In this document: positions 1 to 5,340 of the stretch, in pieces | Layout: every line of letters begins with the position of its first letter | How positions within the stretch are numbered: the stretch's first letter is position 1 | Assembly: GCA_013139625.1 (NCBI GenBank) | Contig: WTAK01000008.1 | Span: 1 to 5,340 of the forward strand | Length of the DNA: 5,340 bases | Source: Candidatus Delongbacteria bacterium | Lineage (GTDB): Bacteria > UBA4055 | Direction of reading: 5' to 3' | Program-made: the position numbers and the translations under genes | Notes under the pieces: generated by a model | What the model was told of the DNA's origin: nothing | The model's database searches: none | What the model saw: the letters and a program-made list of their open reading frames with translations, nothing else

Positions 1-323
1 TTCGAGGCATTCGACATTAGTCCATAATAATACAATATCTGATCAGCAGTTAAGTAATTTGGAAAAATATGATTTTCAGAAAGATATCCAATTTTTTCTC
101 GGCTCTTAGGATCTGAAATATTACCATCAAATATTTTTCCAAATCCTGAAGTTGGCTTAATGATCGAAAGAATTAATTTTATAAAAGTTGTCTTCCCCGC
201 ACCATTAGGTCCTAGAAGACTAAATATTTTACCTTTTTCTACTTCAATATTAAAATCATCTAATGCTTTAACTTTGCCATTGTTATAATATTTTGTTAAG
301 CCCTTTGCTTCAATTACATTCAT
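1..323 (-). CDS. ABC transporter ATP-binding protein, N-terminal part (runs off left edge)
   Basis: This is the nucleotide-binding subunit of an ABC transporter, expected on the cytoplasmic face of the inner membrane where it hydrolyses ATP to drive a membrane partner. The visible 107 residues start MNVIEAKGLTKYY, the usual opening of these ATPases. The Walker A motif GPNGAGKTT is at residues 38-46, with the phosphate-binding lysine at 44. The Q-loop region reads GYLSENHIFPNYLT at residues 79-92, with Glu83 where the classical Gln sits; this resembles the GYLPE version common in ABC-2 type (CcmA/NatA-like) exporters. The signature motif, Walker B and the partner permease lie outside the window, so the substrate is unknown. 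The ATG at 321-323 is the only reasonable start, because an in-frame TGA lies two codons upstream. A weak GAGAAG ribosome site sits about 10 nt before it. The gene lies 21 nt behind pepD and is probably cotranscribed with it. Confidence 0.9.
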   Translation of the reverse strand, partial: MNVIEAKGLTKYYNNGKVKALDDFNIEVEKGKIFSLLGPNGAGKTTFIKLILSIIKPTSGFGKIFDGNISDPKSREKIGYLSENHIFPNYLTADQILYYYGLMSNAS

Positions 324-344
324 AGATCAATCACTTCTCAATTA

Positions 345-1787
345 TTAGATTTTTTTCAATATCCCTTTTAAAAGTAACCAAAAACTTTCTACCGAAGATA
401 TTTTTAATCTTTCATCCGGAGAATGTGCTCCCTCAACAGTTGGTCCAAAAGAAACCATATCCATATCAGGATATTTATCACCTATTATACCGCATTCAAG
501 TCCTGCATGAACAGCTTTAACTTCGATATCATCAGTGAAAATATCTTTATAAACATTCTTTACTGTTTTTAGAAGTTTTGAATCTTGATTTGGTGTCCAC
601 GACGGATAAGGATCCTCTGTTTCGTAATCATATCCTGCAAGGATTCCAAAAGAAATTATCCTATCTGAGATATCCTTAATTGAACTCGCAACAGAGCTTC
701 TCTGACTGGTAAGAATTCTAATAGTTTCTTCTGCAAATGTTACTGATGCTAAATTTGTAGAAGTTTCTACCAACCCATGAATATCCTTACTCATTGAAAA
801 AACACCTGCTGGAAATGAGTATAAAAGATTAAGAAGTACACCTTTATCACTTTCACTGAAGACATTTCCTTCTTGTTTTACTTTCTTTTTTAAAATAGCT
901 ACCTTATCATCAACTTTTCTAAATTCGGCTCTGTATATCTTAATATATCTCTTTATTTCGGCATCTAGCAATGGTTCATCCTGTTGTTTCACCCCAATAA
1001 TTGCATTTGCTTCTCTTGGTATTGCATTATGCTTATCACCACCATTAAAAGAAAATAATGAAAAATTTATTTTAGCATTTATATTCCATAAAAATCTTGC
1101 AAGTAAAATAACTGCATTACCTAAACCTTTGTTAATAACCAATCCTGAATGCCCGCCTTGAAGACCACTGAGTTTAATATTATAGATCACCTCTACATCT
1201 GTTGGAGGAATTGTTGTGATCTGCTTTTGAAGAAGTGTTGACTTACCTCCAGCACAACCTATATATACTGCCCCTTCTTCCTCAGAATCCAAGTTTAGTA
1301 ATACCTTTCCGGCAAGAAAATCCTTTTTTAATCCATTAGCACCATTCAAACCTGTCTCTTCATCAACAGTAAATAAACATTCAATATTTCCATGCTCAAT
1401 TGAATTTTCTTCCAATACAGCTAGTGAAGCAGCAACACCAATACCATCATCTGCTCCCAAAGTTGTACCATCAGCTGTAACCCATTCATCCTCAATAATA
1501 AGTTTTAAAGGGTCATTGTCAAAATCATGCTCAACATCTTCATTTTTTTCACATACCATATCAATATGAGATTGTAAGACAGTAGTTGGAGAATTTTCTT
1601 TTCCATTGGTAGCAGGTTTCTTGATCAATACATTTCCAACTTCATCCACTTTATATTCAAGTTTTCTCTCAATTGCAAAATCAACAAGATACTTGATAAG
1701 TTTTTCTTCTTTCTTTGAAGGATGTGGTATTTGGCATAAATCATAAAAATGCTTCCAAAGTAATTTTGGGTTTAAATCTTTTATCAT
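345..1787 (-). CDS. pepD: Cytosolic aminoacyl-histidine dipeptidase (peptidase D, M20C family)
   Basis: This is a metal-dependent dipeptidase that hydrolyses Xaa-His and a broad range of other dipeptides in the cytoplasm, supplying free amino acids. At 480 residues it is close to E. coli PepD (about 485) and similar along its whole length. The M20 active site is complete. HIDMV (74-78) gives ligand His74 and catalytic Asp76; TLGADDGIG (109-117) gives bridging Asp113; DEETG (142-146) gives the catalytic and ligand glutamates 143/144; NLDSEEEG (165-172) gives Asp167; GAHSPDE (453-459) gives His455. IPHPS (20-24), the lid-domain GGHSG and the late HAGLECG (427-433) are also family hallmarks. No signal peptide is visible. 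The ATG at 1785-1787 has a GAGG ribosome site 7 nt upstream. A well-formed promoter lies about 50-80 nt upstream, so pepD is probably the first gene of a unit with the ABC ATPase. Family assignment is secure; the exact dipeptide preference is not shown by the sequence. Confidence 0.96.
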   Translation of the reverse strand: MIKDLNPKLLWKHFYDLCQIPHPSKKEEKLIKYLVDFAIERKLEYKVDEVGNVLIKKPATNGKENSPTTVLQSHIDMVCEKNEDVEHDFDNDPLKLIIEDEWVTADGTTLGADDGIGVAASLAVLEENSIEHGNIECLFTVDEETGLNGANGLKKDFLAGKVLLNLDSEEEGAVYIGCAGGKSTLLQKQITTIPPTDVEVIYNIKLSGLQGGHSGLVINKGLGNAVILLARFLWNINAKINFSLFSFNGGDKHNAIPREANAIIGVKQQDEPLLDAEIKRYIKIYRAEFRKVDDKVAILKKKVKQEGNVFSESDKGVLLNLLYSFPAGVFSMSKDIHGLVETSTNLASVTFAEETIRILTSQRSSVASSIKDISDRIISFGILAGYDYETEDPYPSWTPNQDSKLLKTVKNVYKDIFTDDIEVKAVHAGLECGIIGDKYPDMDMVSFGPTVEGAHSPDERLKISSVESFWLLLKGILKKI

Positions 1788-1837
1788 AGGGCTACCTCTT
1801 TATAATAATTTGGTATTATCTTATTCGTAGATTTAGG

Positions 1838-1866
1838 AATATATTTGTATTAGTCTTAGTTGGCAA
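1838..1866 (-). promoter_or_regulatory. Predicted sigma70-type promoter for pepD
   Basis: On the minus strand a -35 box TTGCCA (1866-1861, 5/6 to consensus) and a -10 box TATATT (1843-1838, 5/6) are separated by exactly 17 bp. Transcription would start near 1831 and leave a leader of roughly 40 nt before the pepD ATG. A 14-bp A/T palindrome lies directly upstream of the -35 box, where an UP element would sit. This assumes that the organism uses a standard housekeeping sigma consensus. Confidence 0.5.
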
Positions 1867-1867
1867 G

Positions 1868-1881
1868 AAAAAATATTTTTT
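1868..1881. promoter_or_regulatory. A/T-tract palindrome AAAAAATATTTTTT (possible UP element)
   Basis: Six A, then TA, then six T form a perfect 14-bp palindrome ending 2 bp upstream of the predicted pepD -35 box. A-tracts phased like this bend DNA, and in this position they resemble an UP element contacted by the RNA polymerase alpha subunits. The palindrome is seen directly; the role is inferred. In an AT-rich intergenic region it could also be composition alone. Confidence 0.3.
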
Positions 1882-1896
1882 ATCACAAATATTATC

Positions 1897-1925
1897 TTGA
1901 TTTTAGCTGATCTACATCTTAAATT
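1897..1925 (+). promoter_or_regulatory. Weak candidate promoter for the lipoprotein gene
   Basis: TTGATT (1897-1902) and TAAATT (1920-1925) are 17 bp apart, each matching four of six consensus positions. A start near 1932 would place the 18-bp palindrome at 1937-1954 at the very 5' end of the message and leave a leader of about 50 nt. It is the best pair I found on this strand, but such matches are easily met by chance in AT-rich sequence. Confidence 0.2.
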
Positions 1926-1936
1926 ATATGTTCGTC

Positions 1937-1954
1937 TATTAATTGGAATTAATA
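1937..1954. repeat. 18-bp palindrome ahead of the lipoprotein gene (possible operator or leader hairpin)
   Basis: TATTAATTGGAATTAATA has two perfect 8-bp arms around a central GG. It lies 17 nt upstream of the GGAGG ribosome site (1972-1976) of the lipoprotein gene. Compact AT-rich dyads in this position are typical of binding sites for dimeric repressors. As RNA, the 2-nt centre is too tight for a good loop, so a protein-binding site is likelier than a hairpin. No regulator gene is visible in the window. Confidence 0.3.
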
Positions 1955-1983
1955 ATATTTAACTAATAAGTGGAGGTTGTTTT

Positions 1984-3735
1984 ATGAAAAAAACCAAACT
2001 ATTTATCCTTGTACTTGCGTTGTTTGTGCTATTTGGGTGCTTTGAGTCAAAGGAAAAAGTAGAAAAGAAAAGTTTTAGTGATTCTCAAATCGCTTTAAAC
2101 TATGCACCTGAAAACTCAATTGCTCTTTGGAAGTTTAGCTCAATTGATAAGCTTTTCAAAACATTTGCTGTTACCGATAGTTCTATTTTTGGAGAAACAA
2201 CAACTTCAAAAGAAGATCTTTCAGAGTTTGAAAAAGTAATAGGATTTAATCCTATGATACTTGCAGATTATGAGAAAATTGGAATTGATACTGGTAAAGA
2301 ATTCGGATTTGTACTAACCGACCTGATCGTTAATGAAACTGAAGGATCTAAGACTCAGGCAAATTTTGGAATATTGTTTCCAATAAAAACAGATGTTAAT
2401 GCTTATGATTTTTTCAAAGAAAAAGTATTTGCAAATAAATCAGATGAATTCATTCCTACTGAAGTTGGTAATATCATTACAATTAAATCATCTAAGGATG
2501 AGGAAGTATTAGTTACTGTATCTCACGATGATTCTTACTTGATATTTAATATTTCTATCAATATGAATGGTACTGTTAAAAAATTCATTGATAAGAATGG
2601 AAAACTTGGTGCTGTGGCAAATTATAAAGAGATTAAGTCATCTGTTGATCTTGGAGCTGACATAGCATTTTACATGGACTTCAAACAACTGTTAAAGCAT
2701 AATGACAATTTATTTGAAGCTTTAAATAGCCAACTTCAAGCTCAAGGTGGAATTAATCAAATGGGATACGGCTCTACTGAACCTCTTAAATACTATAGAG
2801 GCGTGGGAGCAACATTAGATCTTGAAAGTAGTGATCTTATCGCTAATATTGTAGGTTTTGTCGATAAGAATTCTCCTTTCTTAGAAATAATGCAAAATGC
2901 AAAAGCTGACAAATCCGTTATGCTTAATTTCGAACAAAAACCAGCGATATTATTAGCAATATTAGTTAATTTTGAGAAATATATTGAGTTTATGCTTGAG
3001 ACAATGCCACAAGAAACCAAAGCTCAATTTGATAAAGCATTACTTGAAACTAAAACGAACATGGGTATCGACATTGATCAAGAACTTATCAAACAATTAG
3101 CAGGTAGCTTCAATTTCGGTATTTACGATGCTAATACTATCAACATGATGAACTACAATACTGTTATTAACTTTAATGTAAAATCACCTACAGAATTTAC
3201 TAAGACACTTGAAAAAGGTGCTTCTCTTGGTTTGATGGCTATGGATGAGCAAGGATTGATCGATGCTGTTGGATCTGAGAATAAAGACCTTGTAGTAGGA
3301 GTTAAAGGTTATTCCATATCACTTGGTATGATGATGGGATATGTTATCATGAAAGGTGATAACGTTTCTATTGTATCAGGTAAGCCAACTCTGATCCAGC
3401 TTCTTCAAGGTAATAGCTCAAAAAGCTTTACAAATAAACTTGATGGGGAAATAGCCGGAAAACTAAACAAAGACGATAACTACTTCTATCTTGACATTGT
3501 TGAGGCTTATAAGATTACTAAGACCGTTTATGGCATGATAGCCGGTATGACAGGTGCAGAGAATCAAATTGATGCAAAAACTGATGCTTTTGTTAAGAAT
3601 TTTGTTTACCTGTATGGACAAGGAAGTCTTGATGGAGAAAAAGGTACTGGTGAATATGTCTTAAAGACAACGTTCAACAAACCATTCTTCTTAGCATTGC
3701 AAGAAGAGATTGACAAATTAGATTTAACAAAATAG
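1984..3735 (+). CDS. Large secreted lipoprotein of unknown function with internal duplication
   Basis: I do not recognise a characterised family. The 583-residue product begins with a type II signal peptide: KKTK, a hydrophobic core, then lipobox LFGC with the lipidated Cys at residue 19. It is therefore probably membrane-anchored in the periplasm or at the outer membrane. Cys19 is followed by a lysine- and glutamate-rich linker. The rest appears to be two related modules. ENSIALWKF (43-51) matches DKSVMLNFE (309-317); GIDTGKEF (100-107) matches GIDIDQEL (361-368); the strand plus helix ending NAYDFFKEKV (139-148) matches PTEFTKTLEK (401-410); AFYMDFKQLLK (228-238) matches YFYLDIVEAYK (500-510); GVGATLDLE (273-281) matches GQGSLDGEK (545-553). 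The layout resembles DUF3352-type proteins, a tentative comparison. No catalytic motif stands out. The start is supported by GGAGG at 1972-1976, 7 nt before the ATG. The gene stands alone, divergent from pepD and closed by a terminator. Confidence 0.87.
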   Translation: MKKTKLFILVLALFVLFGCFESKEKVEKKSFSDSQIALNYAPENSIALWKFSSIDKLFKTFAVTDSSIFGETTTSKEDLSEFEKVIGFNPMILADYEKIGIDTGKEFGFVLTDLIVNETEGSKTQANFGILFPIKTDVNAYDFFKEKVFANKSDEFIPTEVGNIITIKSSKDEEVLVTVSHDDSYLIFNISINMNGTVKKFIDKNGKLGAVANYKEIKSSVDLGADIAFYMDFKQLLKHNDNLFEALNSQLQAQGGINQMGYGSTEPLKYYRGVGATLDLESSDLIANIVGFVDKNSPFLEIMQNAKADKSVMLNFEQKPAILLAILVNFEKYIEFMLETMPQETKAQFDKALLETKTNMGIDIDQELIKQLAGSFNFGIYDANTINMMNYNTVINFNVKSPTEFTKTLEKGASLGLMAMDEQGLIDAVGSENKDLVVGVKGYSISLGMMMGYVIMKGDNVSIVSGKPTLIQLLQGNSSKSFTNKLDGEIAGKLNKDDNYFYLDIVEAYKITKTVYGMIAGMTGAENQIDAKTDAFVKNFVYLYGQGSLDGEKGTGEYVLKTTFNKPFFLALQEEIDKLDLTK

Positions 3736-3759
3736 TATTCTTAAACTTATTTTGCACAT

Positions 3760-3791
3760 AAAGGGCGATATGTATTTATCGCCCTTTTTTT
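3760..3791 (+). terminator. Strong rho-independent terminator after the lipoprotein gene
   Basis: An 11-bp perfect stem, AAAGGGCGATA (3760-3770) with TATCGCCCTTT (3777-3787), closes a 6-nt loop TGTATT. A run of seven T (3785-3791) follows. It starts 24 nt after the TAG stop. It should end the lipoprotein transcript and separate it from hldD. In the reverse direction the T-run is only three bases, so it is essentially one-way. Confidence 0.93.
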
Positions 3792-3838
3792 ATTGAATAT
3801 ATATCTTAAGTTTATTACCTTAAACTAGATGACTTTTA

Positions 3839-3844
3839 TATAAT
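3839..3844 (+). promoter_or_regulatory. Candidate -10 box (TATAAT) for hldD
   Basis: A perfect TATAAT lies 19 bp before the hldD start codon, in the 72-nt gap left after the terminator. The best -35 candidates around 3815-3821 are poor (TTACCT, about three of six matches). Transcription would begin near 3851, just in front of the GGAG ribosome site (3854-3857), giving a very short leader. Because the upstream terminator is strong, hldD needs its own promoter somewhere in this gap. Confidence 0.35.
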
Positions 3845-3863
3845 TAAAATTTTGGAGTAAATT

Positions 3864-4838
3864 ATGATAGTGGTAACAGGAGGTGCAGGATTTATTGGTT
3901 CTGCTATTGTATGGGGCTTAAATCAAAAAGGTATTGATAATATTATTATCGTAGATAGCTTAAAAAAAACCGAAAAATGGAAAAATCTGAGAAGTTTGAA
4001 ATATGCTGATTATATTGAAAAAGAGGATTTCCTTTATTTTTTAGATAACGATCTTTTACCAAGCAATATTTCCAAAATAATCCATATGGGAGCTTGTTCT
4101 TCTACATGGGAAGATGATGCCAGCTACCTTACTCAAAATAATTACACCTTTACTAAGATACTTGCAGAATATTGTATTGAGAATTCAATCAGGTTTGTCT
4201 ATGCATCAAGTGCTGCAACATATGGAATGGGTGAAAAAGGATTTGATGACGATACCAATAAACTTGAAGAATTAAGACCATTAAATATATATGGTTATTC
4301 AAAGCAAATGTTCGATATGCATGCAAAGAAAAACAATTACTTTGATAAAATCGTAGGTTTAAAATTCTTTAATGTGTTTGGTCCAAACGAATACCACAAA
4401 GGAAATATGACCAGTAAAATGTATAAATCATTTTATGAGATCAATGATACGAAAAAAATTCAATTGTTTAGATCAGACCACCCTGATTGGAAAGACGGAG
4501 CTTTTGTCAGGGATTTCGTATATATAAAAGATGTCGTTAAAATCGTTTTGGAAATACTGGACAATCCGAATGTTAACGGACTTTTCAATCTGGGAACTGC
4601 TAAGAGTAGAAGCTGGAATGACCTTGCAAATGCTATGTTTAAGAGCATGGATATAGAATCTAATATTGAATATATTGATATATTCGATCATTTAAAAGGG
4701 AAATATCAGTATTTCACTGAAGCTAATATGAATAGTCTAAAAAATGCAGGTATTAATATTGAGTTTAGTTCTTTAGAGGATTCTATTGATGATTATGTGA
4801 AAAATTATCTTATTCCTAATAAATATCTTGGTGACTAG
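3864..4838 (+). CDS. hldD: ADP-L-glycero-D-manno-heptose 6-epimerase
   Basis: This enzyme converts ADP-D-glycero-beta-D-manno-heptose to the L-glycero form, the last step in making the heptose donor for the LPS inner core. It is cytoplasmic and uses NADP. The 324-residue protein is an extended short-chain dehydrogenase/reductase: Rossmann motif TGGAGFIG (5-12), HMGACSST (74-81), YASSAATYG (113-121), the catalytic pair in YGYSK (Tyr143, Lys147), and FFNVFGPNEYHKG (168-180). Ser116, Tyr143 and Lys179 align with E. coli residues Ser116, Tyr140 and Lys178. RDFVY (216-220), FNLGT (241-245) and LKGKYQYFTEA (277-287) also match HldD closely. The loop before RDFVY (about 203-214) is longer than in E. 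coli. The start has GGAG at 3854-3857. Other heptose genes (gmhA, hldE, waaC) are not in the window. The stop overlaps that of the convergent small gene. Confidence 0.97.
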   Translation: MIVVTGGAGFIGSAIVWGLNQKGIDNIIIVDSLKKTEKWKNLRSLKYADYIEKEDFLYFLDNDLLPSNISKIIHMGACSSTWEDDASYLTQNNYTFTKILAEYCIENSIRFVYASSAATYGMGEKGFDDDTNKLEELRPLNIYGYSKQMFDMHAKKNNYFDKIVGLKFFNVFGPNEYHKGNMTSKMYKSFYEINDTKKIQLFRSDHPDWKDGAFVRDFVYIKDVVKIVLEILDNPNVNGLFNLGTAKSRSWNDLANAMFKSMDIESNIEYIDIFDHLKGKYQYFTEANMNSLKNAGINIEFSSLEDSIDDYVKNYLIPNKYLGD

Positions 4839-5020
4839 GCATCATGCCCGGCAATATTAGATCTAGCTTCTTTGATAAATTTTAATTTATCAAATTCTTC
4901 TTGGGATATATCACCCTTTTTTCTCTTTTCTTCAGCTTCCATTGCATCTAGAAATTCATTGTCCTGAAAATCATCGAATTCATCTATTTGATCTTTTTCT
5001 TTTTTCTTATCTTTACACAT
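4835..5020 (-). CDS. Small charged protein with SHOCT-like motif, downstream of the diadenylate cyclase
   Basis: This 61-residue protein has no function that I recognise. It is highly charged and has no signal peptide or membrane segment, so it is probably cytoplasmic. Residues 1-35 are mostly Lys, Asp and Glu, with phenylalanines at 15, 18 and 23 spaced as in a short helix. Residues 34-49 (KKGDISQEEFDKLKFI) fit the pattern of SHOCT modules (Gly, Ile, Ser/Thr, Glu-Glu-Phe, then Lys-Leu), small helical pieces thought to mediate oligomerisation. The match is by eye only. The ATG at 5018-5020 has AAGAG about 7 nt upstream, and it starts 9 nt after the cyclase stop, so translation within one operon is likely. 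An alternative is a spurious ORF, but its position, ribosome site and non-random composition favour a real gene. Its 3' end meets hldD in a shared CTAG. Confidence 0.7.
   Translation of the reverse strand: MCKDKKKEKDQIDEFDDFQDNEFLDAMEAEEKRKKGDISQEEFDKLKFIKEARSNIAGHDA
4871..4894. repeat. 24-bp inverted repeat inside the small gene
   Basis: TTTGATAAATT (4871-4881) and AATTTATCAAA (4884-4894) are perfect 11-bp arms around a TT centre. The repeat lies 33 nt past the hldD stop and inside the coding sequence for residues around FDKLKFIK of the small minus-strand protein. No T-run follows on either strand, so it is not a textbook intrinsic terminator. It is the only hairpin-like element near the 3' ends of these two convergent genes. 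Confidence 0.45.
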
Positions 5021-5029
5021 TTTATACTC

Positions 5030-5340
5030 TTAAATATTCTTAAAAAATCTTGAGATCTTATTTCTGAGAGAATTCTTATCTTCCACATTTAGAAATCTTC
5101 CATTATATGCTATTCTAACCTTTCCTGTTTCCTCGGAAATCACAACTATCACTGCATCACTTTCATCTGAAAGACCGATCGCAGCTCTATGTCTGGTACC
5201 GAATGCCGAATCTATATCTCTTGTAGTAATAGGCAAAATACATCTTGCCGCAGAGATCGTATCATTTATAATTATGACTGCTCCATCATGCAAAGGAGAT
5301 CCCGGGTTGAACATTGTAACGATCAAGTCAGCACTCACTT
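5030..5340 (-). CDS. cdaA: Diadenylate cyclase, CdaA type, C-terminal part (runs off right edge)
   Basis: This enzyme condenses two ATP molecules into cyclic di-AMP, a messenger usually tied to potassium and osmotic balance and to cell-envelope homeostasis. The visible piece, about 103 residues, is the catalytic half of the DAC domain. It has SPLHDGAVII with the DGA motif, CILPIT, FGTRHRAAIGLS with the RHR motif, and VVISEETGKV; all the nucleotide- and metal-binding signatures visible here are intact. The DAC domain runs to the end of the protein (last residues RFFKNI), as in membrane-anchored CdaA/DacA and unlike DisA, where it is N-terminal. The expected N-terminal membrane helices lie beyond the window. 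The GTG at 5336-5338 is probably an internal valine, not the start. A small SHOCT-like gene follows after 9 nt. The usual partner gene cdaR (YbbR) is not downstream and could only be upstream, off-window. Confidence 0.93.
   Translation of the reverse strand, partial: VSADLIVTMFNPGSPLHDGAVIIINDTISAARCILPITTRDIDSAFGTRHRAAIGLSDESDAVIVVISEETGKVRIAYNGRFLNVEDKNSLRNKISRFFKNI

Noticed and set aside
1943..1971. TTGGAA and TAATAA near the lipoprotein start as a promoter
   Set aside because: The -10 would abut the GGAGG ribosome site, leaving no room for a transcription start before it.
2793..3020. 75-codon minus-strand open frame inside the lipoprotein gene
   Set aside because: It lies wholly inside a convincing plus-strand gene, has no ribosome site or recognisable protein features, and is the kind of antisense frame expected by chance.
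3809..3826. AGTTTA-TTACCT-TAAACT inverted repeat upstream of hldD as an operator
   Set aside because: The six-bp A/T-rich arms with a 6-nt spacer are well within chance in this composition and no other evidence supports it.
4460..4691. Two overlapping minus-strand open frames (62 and 72 codons) inside hldD
   Set aside because: Both are antisense to strongly conserved HldD motifs (RDFVY, FNLGT) and overlap each other in different frames; they show no protein-like features.
4810..4822. TTATT-CCT-AATAA hairpin near the hldD 3' end as a terminator for the minus-strand small gene
   Set aside because: The stem is only five A-T/T-A pairs with a 3-nt loop, too unstable to end transcription, although a short T-run follows on the minus strand.
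4839..4849. GGCATCATGCC dyad right after the hldD stop as a terminator
   Set aside because: The realistic stem is three to five bp with no T-run after it; it encodes the last residues of the small protein.
5336..5338. GTG as the start of a short stand-alone cyclase
   Set aside because: The DAC domain would begin in the middle of its conserved core; the codon is almost certainly an internal valine of a longer gene cut by the window edge.
1..5340. Defence system, toxin-antitoxin pair, prophage, CRISPR array or insertion sequence
   Set aside because: No transposase, integrase, nuclease, direct-repeat array or toxin-like gene pair is visible, and every sizeable frame is explained by the six genes listed.

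Overview
The window is AT-rich bacterial chromosome from what looks like a Gram-negative organism. The evidence is an ADP-heptose 6-epimerase (hldD), which makes the heptose of the LPS inner core, and a large lipoprotein with a clear signal peptide and lipobox. A diadenylate cyclase (c-di-AMP synthase) is also present. Heptose-type LPS together with c-di-AMP occurs in several phyla, including FCB-group lineages, spirochaetes and deltaproteobacteria-like groups. I cannot assign a genus, and the phylum is only a guess. Nearly all of the sequence is coding, gaps are short, and ribosome binding sites are of the GGAG/GAGG type. I see no mobile element, CRISPR array, tRNA or rRNA.

Layout. (1) 1-1787, minus strand: a two-gene unit of pepD, an M20C cytosolic aminoacyl-histidine dipeptidase, followed 21 nt later by the N-terminal 107 residues of an ABC transporter ATPase that runs off the left edge. 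(2) 1788-1983: a divergent intergenic region with a good sigma70-type promoter for pepD next to an A/T palindrome, and an 18-bp palindrome in front of the lipoprotein gene. (3) 1984-3735, plus strand: a 583-residue lipoprotein of unknown function whose two halves look like copies of each other, followed by a strong intrinsic terminator. (4) 3864-4838, plus strand: hldD, apparently a single-gene unit. (5) 4835-5340, minus strand: the C-terminal catalytic part of a CdaA-type diadenylate cyclase entering from the right edge, followed 9 nt later by a 61-codon charged protein with a SHOCT-like motif. This small gene meets hldD tail to tail, and the two stop codons overlap in one CTAG.

Functionally this is mostly a housekeeping neighbourhood: peptide turnover, LPS precursor synthesis, c-di-AMP signalling and an envelope lipoprotein. 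The genes do not form one evident pathway. The least ordinary parts are the duplicated lipoprotein, the small protein behind the cyclase, and the hldD/small-gene junction with a 24-bp inverted repeat just beyond it. I found no convincing new multi-gene system.
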